Assembly: GCA_034509925.1 (NCBI GenBank)
Contig: CM067531.1
Location: 4,806,001-4,870,000, forward strand
DNA: 64,000 nucleotides
Origin: Hirudinaria manillensis
Taxonomy: Eukaryota; Annelida; Clitellata; Hirudinida; Hirudinidae
Reading direction: 5' to 3'
Every line of letters begins with the position of its first letter. Positions within the stretch are counted from its first letter, which is position 1. This document shows positions 12,166 through 23,900 of the stretch, piece by piece. The position numbers and the translations under genes are program-made. Below the pieces are notes generated by a model. That model had not been told where the DNA came from. It did no database searches and saw only the letters and a program-made list of their open reading frames with translations.

Positions 12166-15100
12166 ATCAGGAGTTTTATATATATATATATGCTTGAATA
12201 TTGGCATAAGTCTGAGGAAATGACTGCCTTTTTAAAATCTGAAAGATTACCCTACACTGTGCTAAGATATGATAAATAGTTTAGATTGCACTAGCAGCAC
12301 AATGAGGACGTCAGACCTTGGTAGTAATTTTTAACTTGCCTTTTGCGTTTAGAATTGCAGATTTTTTTTTGCTTCGTCATCGGTTTAACGGGAGAGCAGT
12401 CGGGCTTCAATGGGGCTCAGACGAATTATCAACGGTGGATGTATCAAACCCAGTAGTAAAAACTGGGATGCACACTTATTTGAAATAACGCAATACAAAT
12501 GGTCCTGCTTTGGCCAACGTCTACTGCGTAGCTAATTGAGTTCGTGCGTCTAGTGGTTAAACGATTTAATAGAACGTTTCCACCCGTTAAAAGAGTTTAG
12601 ATTTTGGAGACTTTTACGCCACTGATGCTGACGAGGGAGAAATCTGCACTGATATTTGCGGTTATAAGATGCCGCTGGATGCTAACGGAGATAATGGGAC
12701 TTGAGCCGGGAATGCAATTTTTTGCGTTTAGCCCTGGGTTCCAAATATTCTCACTATGCCACTGTATTTAATAGGAGGTAAATCCTCGGAAAGTGAGTGA
12801 AGTCTTTAATTCAGTCCATCTCTAGCCTAGGTTTCTCTCTACAATCTTATAGATCTGCACCTAATTGTGAGGCACACGGGATTTGACCTAAGGTGGTGCT
12901 ACGCGCTGTTGCAGTTGGCGTCCGTTACAAGGCATGATGGTTATGAGTATAGAGCGGGATTCGTCAATGACGATGTCAAAGCATTTATTTTGAATCTCAA
13001 TAATCATTCTGACAGTTTCAGAAATGGTTTTGATTGTAAAATTGTTTAGCAATTTGATGCATTAAAGTGTGCATAACTAACGCGCGTAATGGTAATTTCT
13101 AAATCCAAGCTAAATTATTTATGCCCGGAAAATGTTGTTCTAGTTTTAAAAAATAAATATAACCTCAAACTCTTATGTACCTGTGCGATCTACCTAATAT
13201 AATTCAAATCGGGTACTTATTAGGATGATTCATGACATCGGTAACAAGCAACTACGTAATTCTCCTCAGAAATATAGATTTATTTAATTATGTTATTAAG
13301 CAATTTGTATCAATCAAAAATCAGACAAAACAGTTGCTGCTTCCGCAGGTTTGAATACCACAGAAAAGCGAGGATCGACTGGCATCCAATTTCTCGGTAG
13401 GATGGGATGATTGTGCATAAATTCAATTAACAATTCAAATTTTCAACAATGGTGAGCGCAAGTTCTATGACGAACCACGTTAATTCAATAGTTATCGTGA
13501 AACGATACACACAACTCGAGTGGAGTGCACGATCATGCTTCACTTCTGTGGCCTCGCTTGTTGCTCCCCGTTCGAAAGATACGCCAGCGATCTCATGATG
13601 ACAAAGTCCAACTCATATAGTCTACGGTAAACCTAGAAAAACCTAGAGCGAGCCACGCGTTTCGAGTCAAGAAGCGCCTTTCGCAGGAAAGGCAAGTGAT
13701 GCATAGCAAACTGACTCGGTAGATAAAAACGCCTCTTTCGTTGCGAGATGCCGCCACGGATGGACTGTAGTGCTTAAGTCTGAGTCGTCGATCGCCTTAA
13801 TTTGACTTATTAATGTTTGCTATAATCGATAAGTATTTGATCTCGAGTGGGTATTAGAAGTAATTTGATCAAATAATCACAATTTTCCATGGATGAAAGG
13901 TTTGTTTTTTTGAATGCGATTTCTTTTTACGCGATTTTTTTCCGGTTCTAATCAGTCGAGAAGATTAAGAAAATTTAAAAGATTAGGTCAGACGATCAGA
14001 AAATTAAAAGTCGACACTTTAAAATTTGATTTTTTACCGAATAACTAAAGCACATCCTTGCTGGTCACGCACTGCTTGTGCTGAGATGAGAGCTGGAAAA
14101 TTTTCATTTTGACTCCCTCTGTGCAAGCGTGGCATCTTCTGTTGAAGAGACGCACCACCGCTCTCGAGAGCGAACCAGACCAATTTGGAGCAAAAATGCT
14201 ACATCAAGCATTCTGCCACAAAGTGAGCAGTGGTGACGATAGCCGTGTTCACCGGTGTGGTGTCGCTATACGCCTATTCCTTGTGTAAGTTGCTGTCACG
14301 TCGTCAGCAGCTTTTATCCAACCAACCGTGCAGATGCTCCGTATCCATGACAACGGAATTAGTGATGCTACGATGCCATTCGAGGCGAGCACGACTCTCC
14401 ACGTGATGCAATTTTTTGTGGATTTATAATGCCATTGCTTTCTTCGCCTCTCAAGCCATCCGTTGTACGACGTGTTCTCACCCTTTCCAACAGCATTCAA
14501 TTCATCACTTTCCCACCTCGGTCACCGACATCAATGGCCCAATTATTAGTTGAATCCATAAATTAAGGGCGTTTAAGTATCGGGGGCATTTCATTTTAAT
14601 ATTCATTAACAGGTTAATGTTTGCCAAGTCATCTCTGAGAAACCTGGGTCGACACACAGGTTTGCACCGAGTTTGAGCACGCTTCTAGTCGGGCACGATT
14701 TCGAAACATCATTAAATTTCATCCGTCGGAGTTTCGATGAATGAGAACATTCGATGTTTACTTTTTAGCTGAATGAAGATGAGAGGAATTTGTTGAAAAT
14801 AGTGGAACGAGTCCTATTTGCATAACTCGACTTTATGTGGGCGCTGATGCAAAACGCGTTCGGTGATGCATTGAAGAGCTATACACGGTAGTTGAAGCGA
14901 AGAATTTATCTAGAGCTGCAGATGTTCGTAATTTCTTATGAAGATTTGGCTGCTGAGCCACGTAAAGAGTGAGAGGATGTTTGGGAAGGGGCCGGATTCG
15001 ATAATTGCTTATAGCTTGTAGTATTGTTAAAAGTTTCGCCAACTTCTCATATCGGATGACGAGGGAGGCGCTTCGAAGAGGGTTGAACTTTTCTCCTCAT

Positions 15101-16247
15101 TTACTTATCGTTTTATGTTCTCCTGCAGCTAAAATACTTTTCGGCATTCACTTAAATGGGGGGAATTTCGGTAGGTGAACCTTGCCGGCATGTGATCAAA
15201 AGGTCTGTGCGTACTCTTGGAATTGGATTTGCCTGCACACTAAGCATAGGCTTATCAACCGATGCATGGATGTGAAGAGAAAGTCTACCGAGGCTGTATT
15301 ATGTTTTGTTCCAGTTCCAAATAATGCCTCGCCTCTCTCGAGTAGTTGGGTAAACACGCACGTGCCAGTCAAGTCAAGCATCTATATTCTTCTATTCTTC
15401 GATACAATGTTTTATTAAAACGAATACAGCCGTTCGAGTGCAACAATTATTCGTTTAAAGTTCGAATGGTACAATTTTGTCAAGCTGCTAGCATCATAGT
15501 GCTGCGGGCACCACAGCATCTACGCGTCAGATGCAGCGCGAAAGGCCGAGCTAGTAGTAATAGTAATGCTTGTTGATTCTTGAGTTCGTTGGAATGTATC
15601 CATGTGAGAAGAAGTTGGAGGTGAATCAGACGGCACAACGAAACCTTCTGTTTATGCTGCTTTGCTATTCACGTCGACGTGCGCTGATTCGTTCCAGTTG
15701 AATTTCAAGTGTCATATTGCATGGCTAATTTGAAACTGGCTGCGTATTTAACGCATAAATCATGTGTGTAATCACTCATCAATCGTCCAAACTAACGTTC
15801 GAAGCCACGGTGGCAAATTACTTTGACTTGTTAAATCATCCGCTATAAGTCATTTTGTGCCATAACCAGTCAAGTGAGCTACAGAGCTGGGCCCATTTTA
15901 CGGCTCACAGCTTTGTACCGGTTCTACATCACTTGATTCATCCATGCAGGGAGCAGGGAATCTTGTCCATTTTTAAATCCTCATGGTGGGATGAGAGCTT
16001 TAATTATTGTGCTTGCGTAGTGCAAGACTTATGACTTTTTAGCATAGATTAAATGGGATGCTATTTTATTACAAAGTTGTTTATTTATTTCACTCAATTT
16101 TTTAATGTTAATTTCCCTGGCTATTTGTTAACATCTCGACGTCTTTCACTCCTCGCCATTTTGACGTCTGCTAATATGAGCGGGCTTTCTTAGCGATGGA
16201 GTCGTTCATTTTTCGTTATTATTCTCTAGCTATGTGTTTTAGGTTTT
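11444..16247. other. 4.8 kb intergenic region upstream of the Pax gene
   Basis: No supported gene. The region is a mosaic of AT-rich stretches and GC-richer blocks, the latter at about 13500-13800 and 14030-15700. Such space upstream of a developmental transcription factor could hold enhancers and 5' UTR exons, but nothing in the sequence proves this. The short reading frames on both strands have no recognisable products. A 17-base string, GTGCATCAGGAGTTTT with its flanking base, occurs near 11922 and again near 12162. Confidence 0.5.
12132..12191. repeat. Interrupted (AT)n microsatellite
   Basis: Two AT dinucleotide runs, 12132-12158 and 12177-12191, are separated by GTAGTGCATCAGGAGTTTT. 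The same string occurs about 240 bp upstream without AT runs. Confidence 0.85.
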
Positions 16248-18473
16248 ATGGCGTCGGATGAAATCGCAGAAAAAGAGGACGCAGTCGATTGTCTTGTTCT
16301 GATATCAGAAGTGAAGAAAGAAGAACCGTCAATGCTTCACGTTTTGGGCTTGCAGCCCCGTGACCAAGATGAACCGGAAACAGCGGACAACAATTCTCTC
16401 CTAAACGTGTCGGAATGTGGCACTTCCATCAGCCAAGTTCAAGTTGAAAGTAACAATGGCACTTTTGAAAATGTCGTGATTATTTCTCTAAATGATAGTA
16501 ATGGTTTTGGAGCGTCGTCTTCGTCAAAAAAAGACTTCTCTATTGATGGGAAACTGAGGAGCGATCACAAAGGTTTGGATTGTATTAAATATCTCGAGTA
16601 GCTTTGTAATGAGATTATATGTGCTTTGCTTTGCAGGAAATACATGTTTTTTGTTTCAAGTTTTATGTTAATTGAATTGAATCAAAAACATTTACTTCAT
16701 TTCATGTTTATGTAGCTCTGCTCATAAGAAACAGCAAAAATTTGTTGATTGAACATATATGAAAAAGACTTCATCATGTCTATGCTAAGATTTGCCAGTT
16801 TTGATATAGATTCTTATTTAAAGGTGATATGCCCTCAGGAGGTTCAAAGAATATTAATCAATATGGAAGAAAGTTTACAAATGGTCGTCCATTACCTGAT
16901 GACTTAAGAGTACAAATTCTTCAAATGGCCCTGCGTGGGGTTAGGCCCTGTGAAATCAGCAGGCAATTGCAAGTTTCTCATGGGTGTGTAAGCAAGATCC
17001 TCAATAGGTATTTGATTTTTTTCTGAAAGGGGATGTATATAATTGTATCTAGTGCTGCAGATGCATTAGCACTTTATTTTTTAATCTAAATATATATCTG
17101 TTATGGCAGATATAGAAAAACAGGATCCATAAATCCTGGAAAAATTGGAGGAAGTAAGCCAAAAGTAACAACTCCAGATGTGGTGAACCGTGTCAGAGAG
17201 TGCAAAGCTCAGAACACTCAGATGTTTGCTTGGGAAATTCGACAGAGGTAGTTTTCTGAACATTTTTTGTTTTATTTATTAATAGCTATATTGTGACAAT
17301 ATTGATACAATCACTCTGGTTCTATCAGACTTCTTCAAGATGGAATATGCAGTGAGAAAAACATCCCCAGTATCAGTTCGATCAACAGAATCATCCGTGA
17401 CAAGGCAGGTCCTCAGAAAAAGGGTTTTGAAATATTTGTCAATTCAGATGGGCAGGAGGAAGTGAGTAAGGCTTGTCTCGTGTTTTGCTGCTATTTTATT
17501 CCATTTTATTTCTTTAATACAGATAATCAATTATGGAGACTGTTCTCAGGATTATGAGGAGGACAAGTCTAAAGACTTTCAAAGTCTTTCAAATTCTAGC
17601 ACGTCTGTAGCCATGATGACCAGACCTCATAGAAAACGTCGGATAAAATTGTCAGTCGAAAGAAATAACGATTCGGAGCAAGGCCTGCAAAATCTTATTC
17701 AACTTGCGAACCAAGCGTCTGCTCTCGCCGGGTCCGAAACGGACGGCGGTGCTTCTTCGGACGACATGTTGTCGGTGGAAGTGAAACCACTGCAGAAATG
17801 CAGGAAATTGGACACAGAAATGGCTCTGGATTTCTCTTGCACCAAAAAGGAAATTCACGACGTACCGAACGACGAGGGATACGAGAACGACACGGCCATC
17901 GACTTGTCGACCAGGAAGAGAACGACTTCGAAAGACGGCTTCGAGGACGACGGGTCGTCCGCGGTTCCTACCGACCTCACGAAGAAAACGTCTTCCCCGG
18001 AAGTTGTCATTCCTCTTAATCTTACTTCTTCGAGACATTTGAATCCAGTAATTAAAAAAGAAGAGGAGTGCAAGAGCGGAGACGGTCACAAGCCTAAATC
18101 GCAAATTCTTTTACTCAACGGGAAAGAGTTCGAGATCGTTCCGCTCGGCGATCGCAGGTGGATTTCCAAGAACGAATACGAACTCCTCCGAGGCTTGGAT
18201 CCAACTTCTAATCAGGAAGAAGCTTCTTTTTCTGGTGCACATCACTCTAGCTTCACCATCGACGAAGTTTCCAGCTCCATCGACGTCTCTTCGGCTCGAC
18301 GGACGTCGGCCTCGAGTCCCGGGGTCGACCCTCGGCTCACGGGTCGCGGTCGACGGTCCGAGACGGGCCACGGAACCCCCCTCGCAGAAACCGACCAGCC
18401 TTCAGAATCGAACGAAACGATTTCTTCTGACGAGAACAGGGATGCGGATTTTCATTCGTCTCTGTCCTCTTAA
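16248..18473 (+). CDS. Paired-box (Pax) transcription factor without homeodomain
   Basis: Five exons, 16248-16572, 16824-17007, 17110-17247, 17329-17461 and 17523-18473, join in phase to give 576 residues. Residues 1-110 are acidic and unmatched. The paired domain spans about 113-240: [77 protein letters not shown], so both PAI and RED subdomains are present. The N-terminal hairpin reads [12 protein letters not shown], where most Pax proteins have NQLGGVFVNGR. I see no homeodomain. A basic NLS-like RPHRKRR lies at 294-300. Four motifs related to PxDLS lie at 361, 385, 409 and 424, and an unexplained hydrophobic/aromatic block at 452-485. This could be one of the divergent invertebrate Pax groups such as lophotrochozoan Pax-beta, but I cannot assign it. 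Exon 1 uses a weak GTTTGG donor; the phase and the next acceptor support it. Confidence 0.9.
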
Positions 18474-20535
18474 AAAACGACGCATCTGGTATTATATTAT
18501 AGTTTCTGGATATTTTGTATTAAATTCATTCAGAGGTTTTAAATGAATTTGCCTGATTTAATTTTTGGAAACTTATTGCAATTCCAATTTCATTTTATTT
18601 TGACTGATGCTTTTTGTTGGTAATTTTGCTGTCTTTAATTAAATCTATTTGTTTTATTTGAGACTCCACGTTAACTTTTGTGATGCGAAGACGATTTCGT
18701 GCTATTCCATGCCGGAGGTCCGTGCCGACGGTTCGAGTATTATTGTTGTTTGTCTCCGAAAGTAATTTTGTAATTGAGATTCAACAACGATCCTTTGATT
18801 TGTTGTCGACTTGCTTTCTTTTGCTGAACGAGAGATCGCGAATGCTCAGAATTCTCTGGCAGATAAATGCCTGCTCGATTCCCGCTTTGCCGATCGAGGA
18901 TGGTGTCTTCAAGGATGAATTAAGCATTAATTATCGGTTAGTTCCGTGAAAAGATAGTCTGGGAGGATTATGACTTCGTTGTTACCGAACCTCCAGAGTT
19001 TATTTGCCTGTCAGTCTCTGCCTCAGTCTAGCTTCTGCTTTAGTCTAGTCTGAGTTCTTTTTATGTTTGGATTTTTAGGGAGTGCTTGAACTTTCTCCTG
19101 CGTTCCTCTGCTCGGTTAAGCGTTCAAATAACTAATGGAGATGAAGTAGCTGGAGATGTGTCGTGGCCGTTCTGAGGTGCGCTTGGATATGGGAGAGGGT
19201 CACTTGTCGCAGAGATTTTTGCGAGGACGTCTTTTCGTCTAATCTTATAAAGGTCGAGATAAGATAAATGTTACGCAGCTACTAATAGTGACGATCGGCT
19301 TGTCTTGGCTCAGTGGCACTTAAAAGTATTTTTAAACTTAAGTTTCTCGAGCGGTTTTGCATTGTTGGTTAACATAACTTGAGAGAGCTAAACTTCTCTC
19401 AGCCCTTAGGAAACTGATCAGGATCGGTCTTCTAGTTTCCTCTGACTTTTGCCAAAGATGGTAATTGCTTGTGGTATTCCTTAAAGAAATTAGCTGTGTA
19501 GGAGAACTATAATTTTGTATTCATTATCATTTAGACTCTAAAGCTTATTCGTACGTTCTCGTAAGTTGTATTGGTGAGCATTTGTGCCTCGAGCTTATTT
19601 TAGCTATCAGCTCCTCTTGCGCCATATAACCTACTTCCAAAATTCTCCGTCTGTATTTCATGGTGCTCGTAAAGGTATTAGGGATACGCAAGCTATCCAG
19701 TAGGCCCTTTGGCGCCCAGTTCGTGGTGGTGAACATATGTAAATACAAAAATAGTTTGCTTTCACCTCACCTATGAAGACAGATACCCGGAATTATCCAG
19801 TGAAATTTGTTATCCGACAATCCCTAGTTGGCACTCTTTGCGATTCAGAGCCGATGCCAAAGAACTTTCCATACATCATGCTTACTTTATCACAATAACA
19901 TCTTCTCGGCTGATCAGAGTTCTTTCTATAACAATATACCAAAGTTTTCTAGATATGCTTGCATTTGCAGAGCTTAATTTTTGGTACAAACCGTTAATAT
20001 CTGTAACTTTCATTCTGCAATTTTCACTTTCATCCAAGAGTCTATCTGATGCAGTATCTTTACTGTGAAAAATATGTGAAAAATCCCTTCGTCTAACATA
20101 GAATCTAATCTAGACCTATAACTGGAAAATTCAACTACATTTTCTGAAGGGTCAACTTATTTTTATGAATGGCGAAAGGGGATTTTTTAAAAAATGATTA
20201 ACTGGTTTACCAGCATGATAAGCACTCATCCGACTACTGAGTTACTAGTACACAAACTATTTTCTATTATTTTATATCACATTAGATCCCGAAAAATGTT
20301 ATTTGTAACGCTCACTGATTACGCACTACAAACTTTTACGATGTCCTGTTTTTTTAAATTCAAAATAACCACGCTATTTTAATGTTATAAATCAATATAA
20401 TATTATATCATAAGTAAATGGAAAAATAAAATTATAAACTAGGTCGTTTAGTGAGCATTTATCTATCGATTCATTTGCGATCCTCATGAGCCATCTCACG
20501 CCTCATGGAGGACTAACAGTTGAATGCCCCAGATC
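18474..20535. other. Pax 3' flank and intergenic sequence
   Basis: The first several hundred bases presumably include the Pax 3' UTR. No AATAAA was found close to the stop. The remainder has scattered short frames with no recognisable product and no repeat that I can name. Confidence 0.5.
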
Positions 20536-20693
20536 CAGTGGCGGATCTAGAATACTTTGACGTGCCAAAACTTGGAAAAGTAACAAATACTTTCTATTAA
20601 AAGTTAAACCTGCCTCTTCCTCGTGAGCATTCATAACAGATTTCATTTTATATCATTCTATATCTGACCCAAGGCCCTCTAGATCCACTATTG
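20536..20693. mobile_element. Short hAT-like MITE candidate
   Basis: A 158 bp segment begins CAGTGGCGGATCTAGAA and ends with CTCTAGATCCACTATTG, an imperfect inverted copy of the start. CAGTGGCGGATC is a terminus typical of hAT-superfamily elements. The flanks (CCCAGATC on the left, CCCCGACA on the right) are a poor match for an 8 bp target-site duplication, so the copy would be old. There is no coding capacity. Confidence 0.5.
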
Positions 20694-20955
20694 CCCCGAC
20701 ATAAAAGCTCAGTTTTTTATTATTCACTCAACATTCTGCTACCTGTGATTTCAGAGCACTCAAAGTAACATGGATTGTTGATAGATTTTTACTAACGAAT
20801 GAAATTCTTAAAATATAATTGTAATGAATAGGCAAACTTAGAGTGTGGATGGGACAATTTCCATTTAAAAAGTAAAAAAACAAACAAACTGGACGATGAA
20901 AAGGAAGGAGTTTTAAAACAATGACGTTAGAGAAATAGTTGATTATTAGCAGAAG

Positions 20956-20961
20956 TTTATT
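20956..20961 (-). terminator. AATAAA poly(A) signal for the galactosyltransferase
   Basis: On the minus strand AATAAA lies 12 bp past the stop codon of the last galactosyltransferase exon. This closeness supports the placement of the gene's 3' end here. Confidence 0.55.
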
Positions 20962-20972
20962 TATTTTTACAG

Positions 20973-23900
20973 TTAATAATTGTAACTAACGACACAAAAA
21001 CCAAAAACACGAGATTGTCGAAAAGTCGTATGGTCAACTGAATCAACTGAACCAAGTTCGAGTCCTGACTTGACCAAAATGCAGTGACTCGTTCTTCCCA
21101 TAAATTTTTTCGGCTGTTTTCTGTAATAAAAATTGAAATTAAAAACAATAAAACAGAAAGAGGCCAGTATTGACAACAGAATCTGACGAACATTGCCAGA
21201 GAAGCGAGAGACGCCCTTAAGAAAGGAATCCAAATCCACCGAGACCCACGTATAAAGAGATCTTTCTTCTGCTTTAAGACATCGGTAGCTCAAACTGCTC
21301 AGACCATCAGACTTGAGTCTCATCATTCCGTTCTTTAATAATTTCAACCTGAACAATTTGTAAACGCAAGTATTTGCAAGACTAATCAATAAATATTTCG
21401 ATTTCAATTAAATTTGAATTAATATTAATTAATTAATTAACAAGACTAATCAATAAATATTTCGATTTCAATTAAATTTGAATTAATATTAATTAATTAA
21501 TTAATTAATTAATTAATTAATTAATTAATATACACCTTATAACCAAGGCTTAAGAACGTTATTTTGTAAACGGGACTTGTTTATTTTTAGATTCTAAACA
21601 AAAACAAACAAACAAACAAGCAAACAAACATTCTTTTCATTTTACTTTTTCTTTTACTCAACGCTGGACATGACGGAGTTTGGGCTTAAAAATTCGTAAA
21701 TTTTTCAAAAAATCGTTTTTATTACGCAAGCAAGCTAACGACCTTTTGGGGCTGGGTGATTCCTTTCTGTGCTCCAACATTTTATATCGAGCCACGTCCA
21801 TTGGATATCTGGTCACCTCCATTTGATGAAAATAAACTCTATTCAATCAATTAAGTAATTATTAATTAACCAGTAAGTGATCAAAGTTAAACTCTTATAA
21901 ATATTCATAAATAAAATTGCCCGACGGAAGTGCAATTATCCGATTAGTGGAATGTCAAGATAAGTGATATTCACGAAACATGACACAAGTACCGCCAATT
22001 GCCACGAGCACCTGTTGAACAGATCGTCGTCTTCACCTCCCCATCCAAAGTACATGTTGGAGAAGCCGTTGATGTCAAGAAATTGTGTGCTTTTGAACGC
22101 CTCGACTCCGCCAAACAAGTTCCTGTACGGAAGCCTGTAATGTCACGTCGATGTCATATAATGTCATGTAATGTCACGTCAATATCATGTCATATAATCA
22201 CTTTAAGTTCCGAATTAAGTTATCAATTAATTAACGCTACTTTAAATATTTCGTAAACTTCAGGTTGTGCGGTGCTTTTGAACTTTTTGTCTCTCACTTC
22301 TAGGACTGCGCTTTGGGCAAAGAAAAAAATGAGCACGAAAAAAATCATTTCACGCTGCGTCAAACAGCGATTAGAAACGAGAGAAAGGGATGTCCAATTA
22401 TTTGACAAGCAGTAATCCGGAGACTTCATGGATTCAAATTGAAAATCTGCACGACAGGTTTGCCTCCTATTCGCTGAGAAAATTTGAGACGCTTGGGAAG
22501 GCAAATAAATTAAAGTTAATTCCGCATCTACTCACGAGTAGTTGAGGGTGTTCACTGCCACGGACATGTGCCTTGGCATGGGACCGCAACGGTATACGTT
22601 CTTGTCGTTTTCCGGGAGGAGATCGACATCATGGAATATTACGCAATCCACTTGTTGCATTTCCACTGCCTCCCTGAAGCCGATGTTCAAGAGCATCCCT
22701 CGATTGAACGAAGCATTTCCGGACTTTTTGGAAAAGTCGAAAAGTTGTTTATTCACGCGCGTTAATAATATTAACTTATTATACCACGCCGGTTCTCGAC
22801 TCCATTTAACTAGTTAATTAAATATTTTTTTAAAATATACTATTAAATATTAATAGATATAAATACAAAAGTTCATAAAATGGCTTTTATTCGGGAAAAG
22901 ACGATCAATTAGAAAAGAGTACTGAGAGTGAACCGAACATTTAGGACTTCGTACTTGTTCTACTACGATGATCCTGTAATCGAGAAGTTGTCGTTGAAGG
23001 AAGAAGTGCATGTAACGAAGGAATGTTTCCAGGTTCAGGTCCGATCTGTTCCGATATGGAACGATGACAACGAGTTTCTCGCGAGGACGGCAGTCAAGAG
23101 GACTCCAAACTCCTCCGTTTTCCACGTTCTTTAAGGCATCGGAAAGATTTTTGGATATCAGGAGTTGGTCGATCGGCAGAGGGCCTGAGTTGAGAGAAAA
23201 CAAAGTTTTTTTTGCTCTCACTTTTTGCTGCTACTGCAATTTGGCCAAACATCTTTTAATGAATGTCTTAATTGCAAACGCCTGGATTCCCGTACCATGA
23301 CGAACATTCGCCAAATGTTTAATGTTTTTTAAATTTTAAGGCCTTTTTAAAACGAGGGGGAAGAAACATTTTAAAAGACTTATCTTCATATCACTTATAA
23401 AATATCCTTCACGCCAATTCTAACAGAGTCCAGGCAAAGCAATTATTGTACGCTGGTCTTTCAATTCTGTAGAACAAGGTGCGCTCCAAAAATTGCATTT
23501 GCTTGCCATTCTTAACAATGTGAGATTATTTATTATAATTATTAATGGTAATTATTTAAGTATATGATTTCTGATATTTTAAATTTTCATTTAAAAAATA
23601 CAACAAGATTATTAATCAAAAATCAATAATGTTTTCTTGATCAGAGCCTTGTTCAATATTCGGATTACCGGAATTGACCCACATTTTAACAATGAATGAT
23701 TATTTTACGATATCGAACTTCGCCAAAAAGTTTACAGAGTTGATCGATATAATGACATCTGCTAATCTATATAAATAAAAATGCAATGTGTGTTTGTAAC
23801 ATGCAAATGTTCTCTGAAAGTTCTTAACCAATTGCTTTGAAATTTTGACACAACATAGTGCTCGATTAGGGGATTGTTTGTATATATGTTTCATATATAT

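Noticed and set aside
17652-18371. Minus-strand Arg/Val-rich frames up to 150 codons
   Set aside because: Antisense shadows of the last Pax exon.
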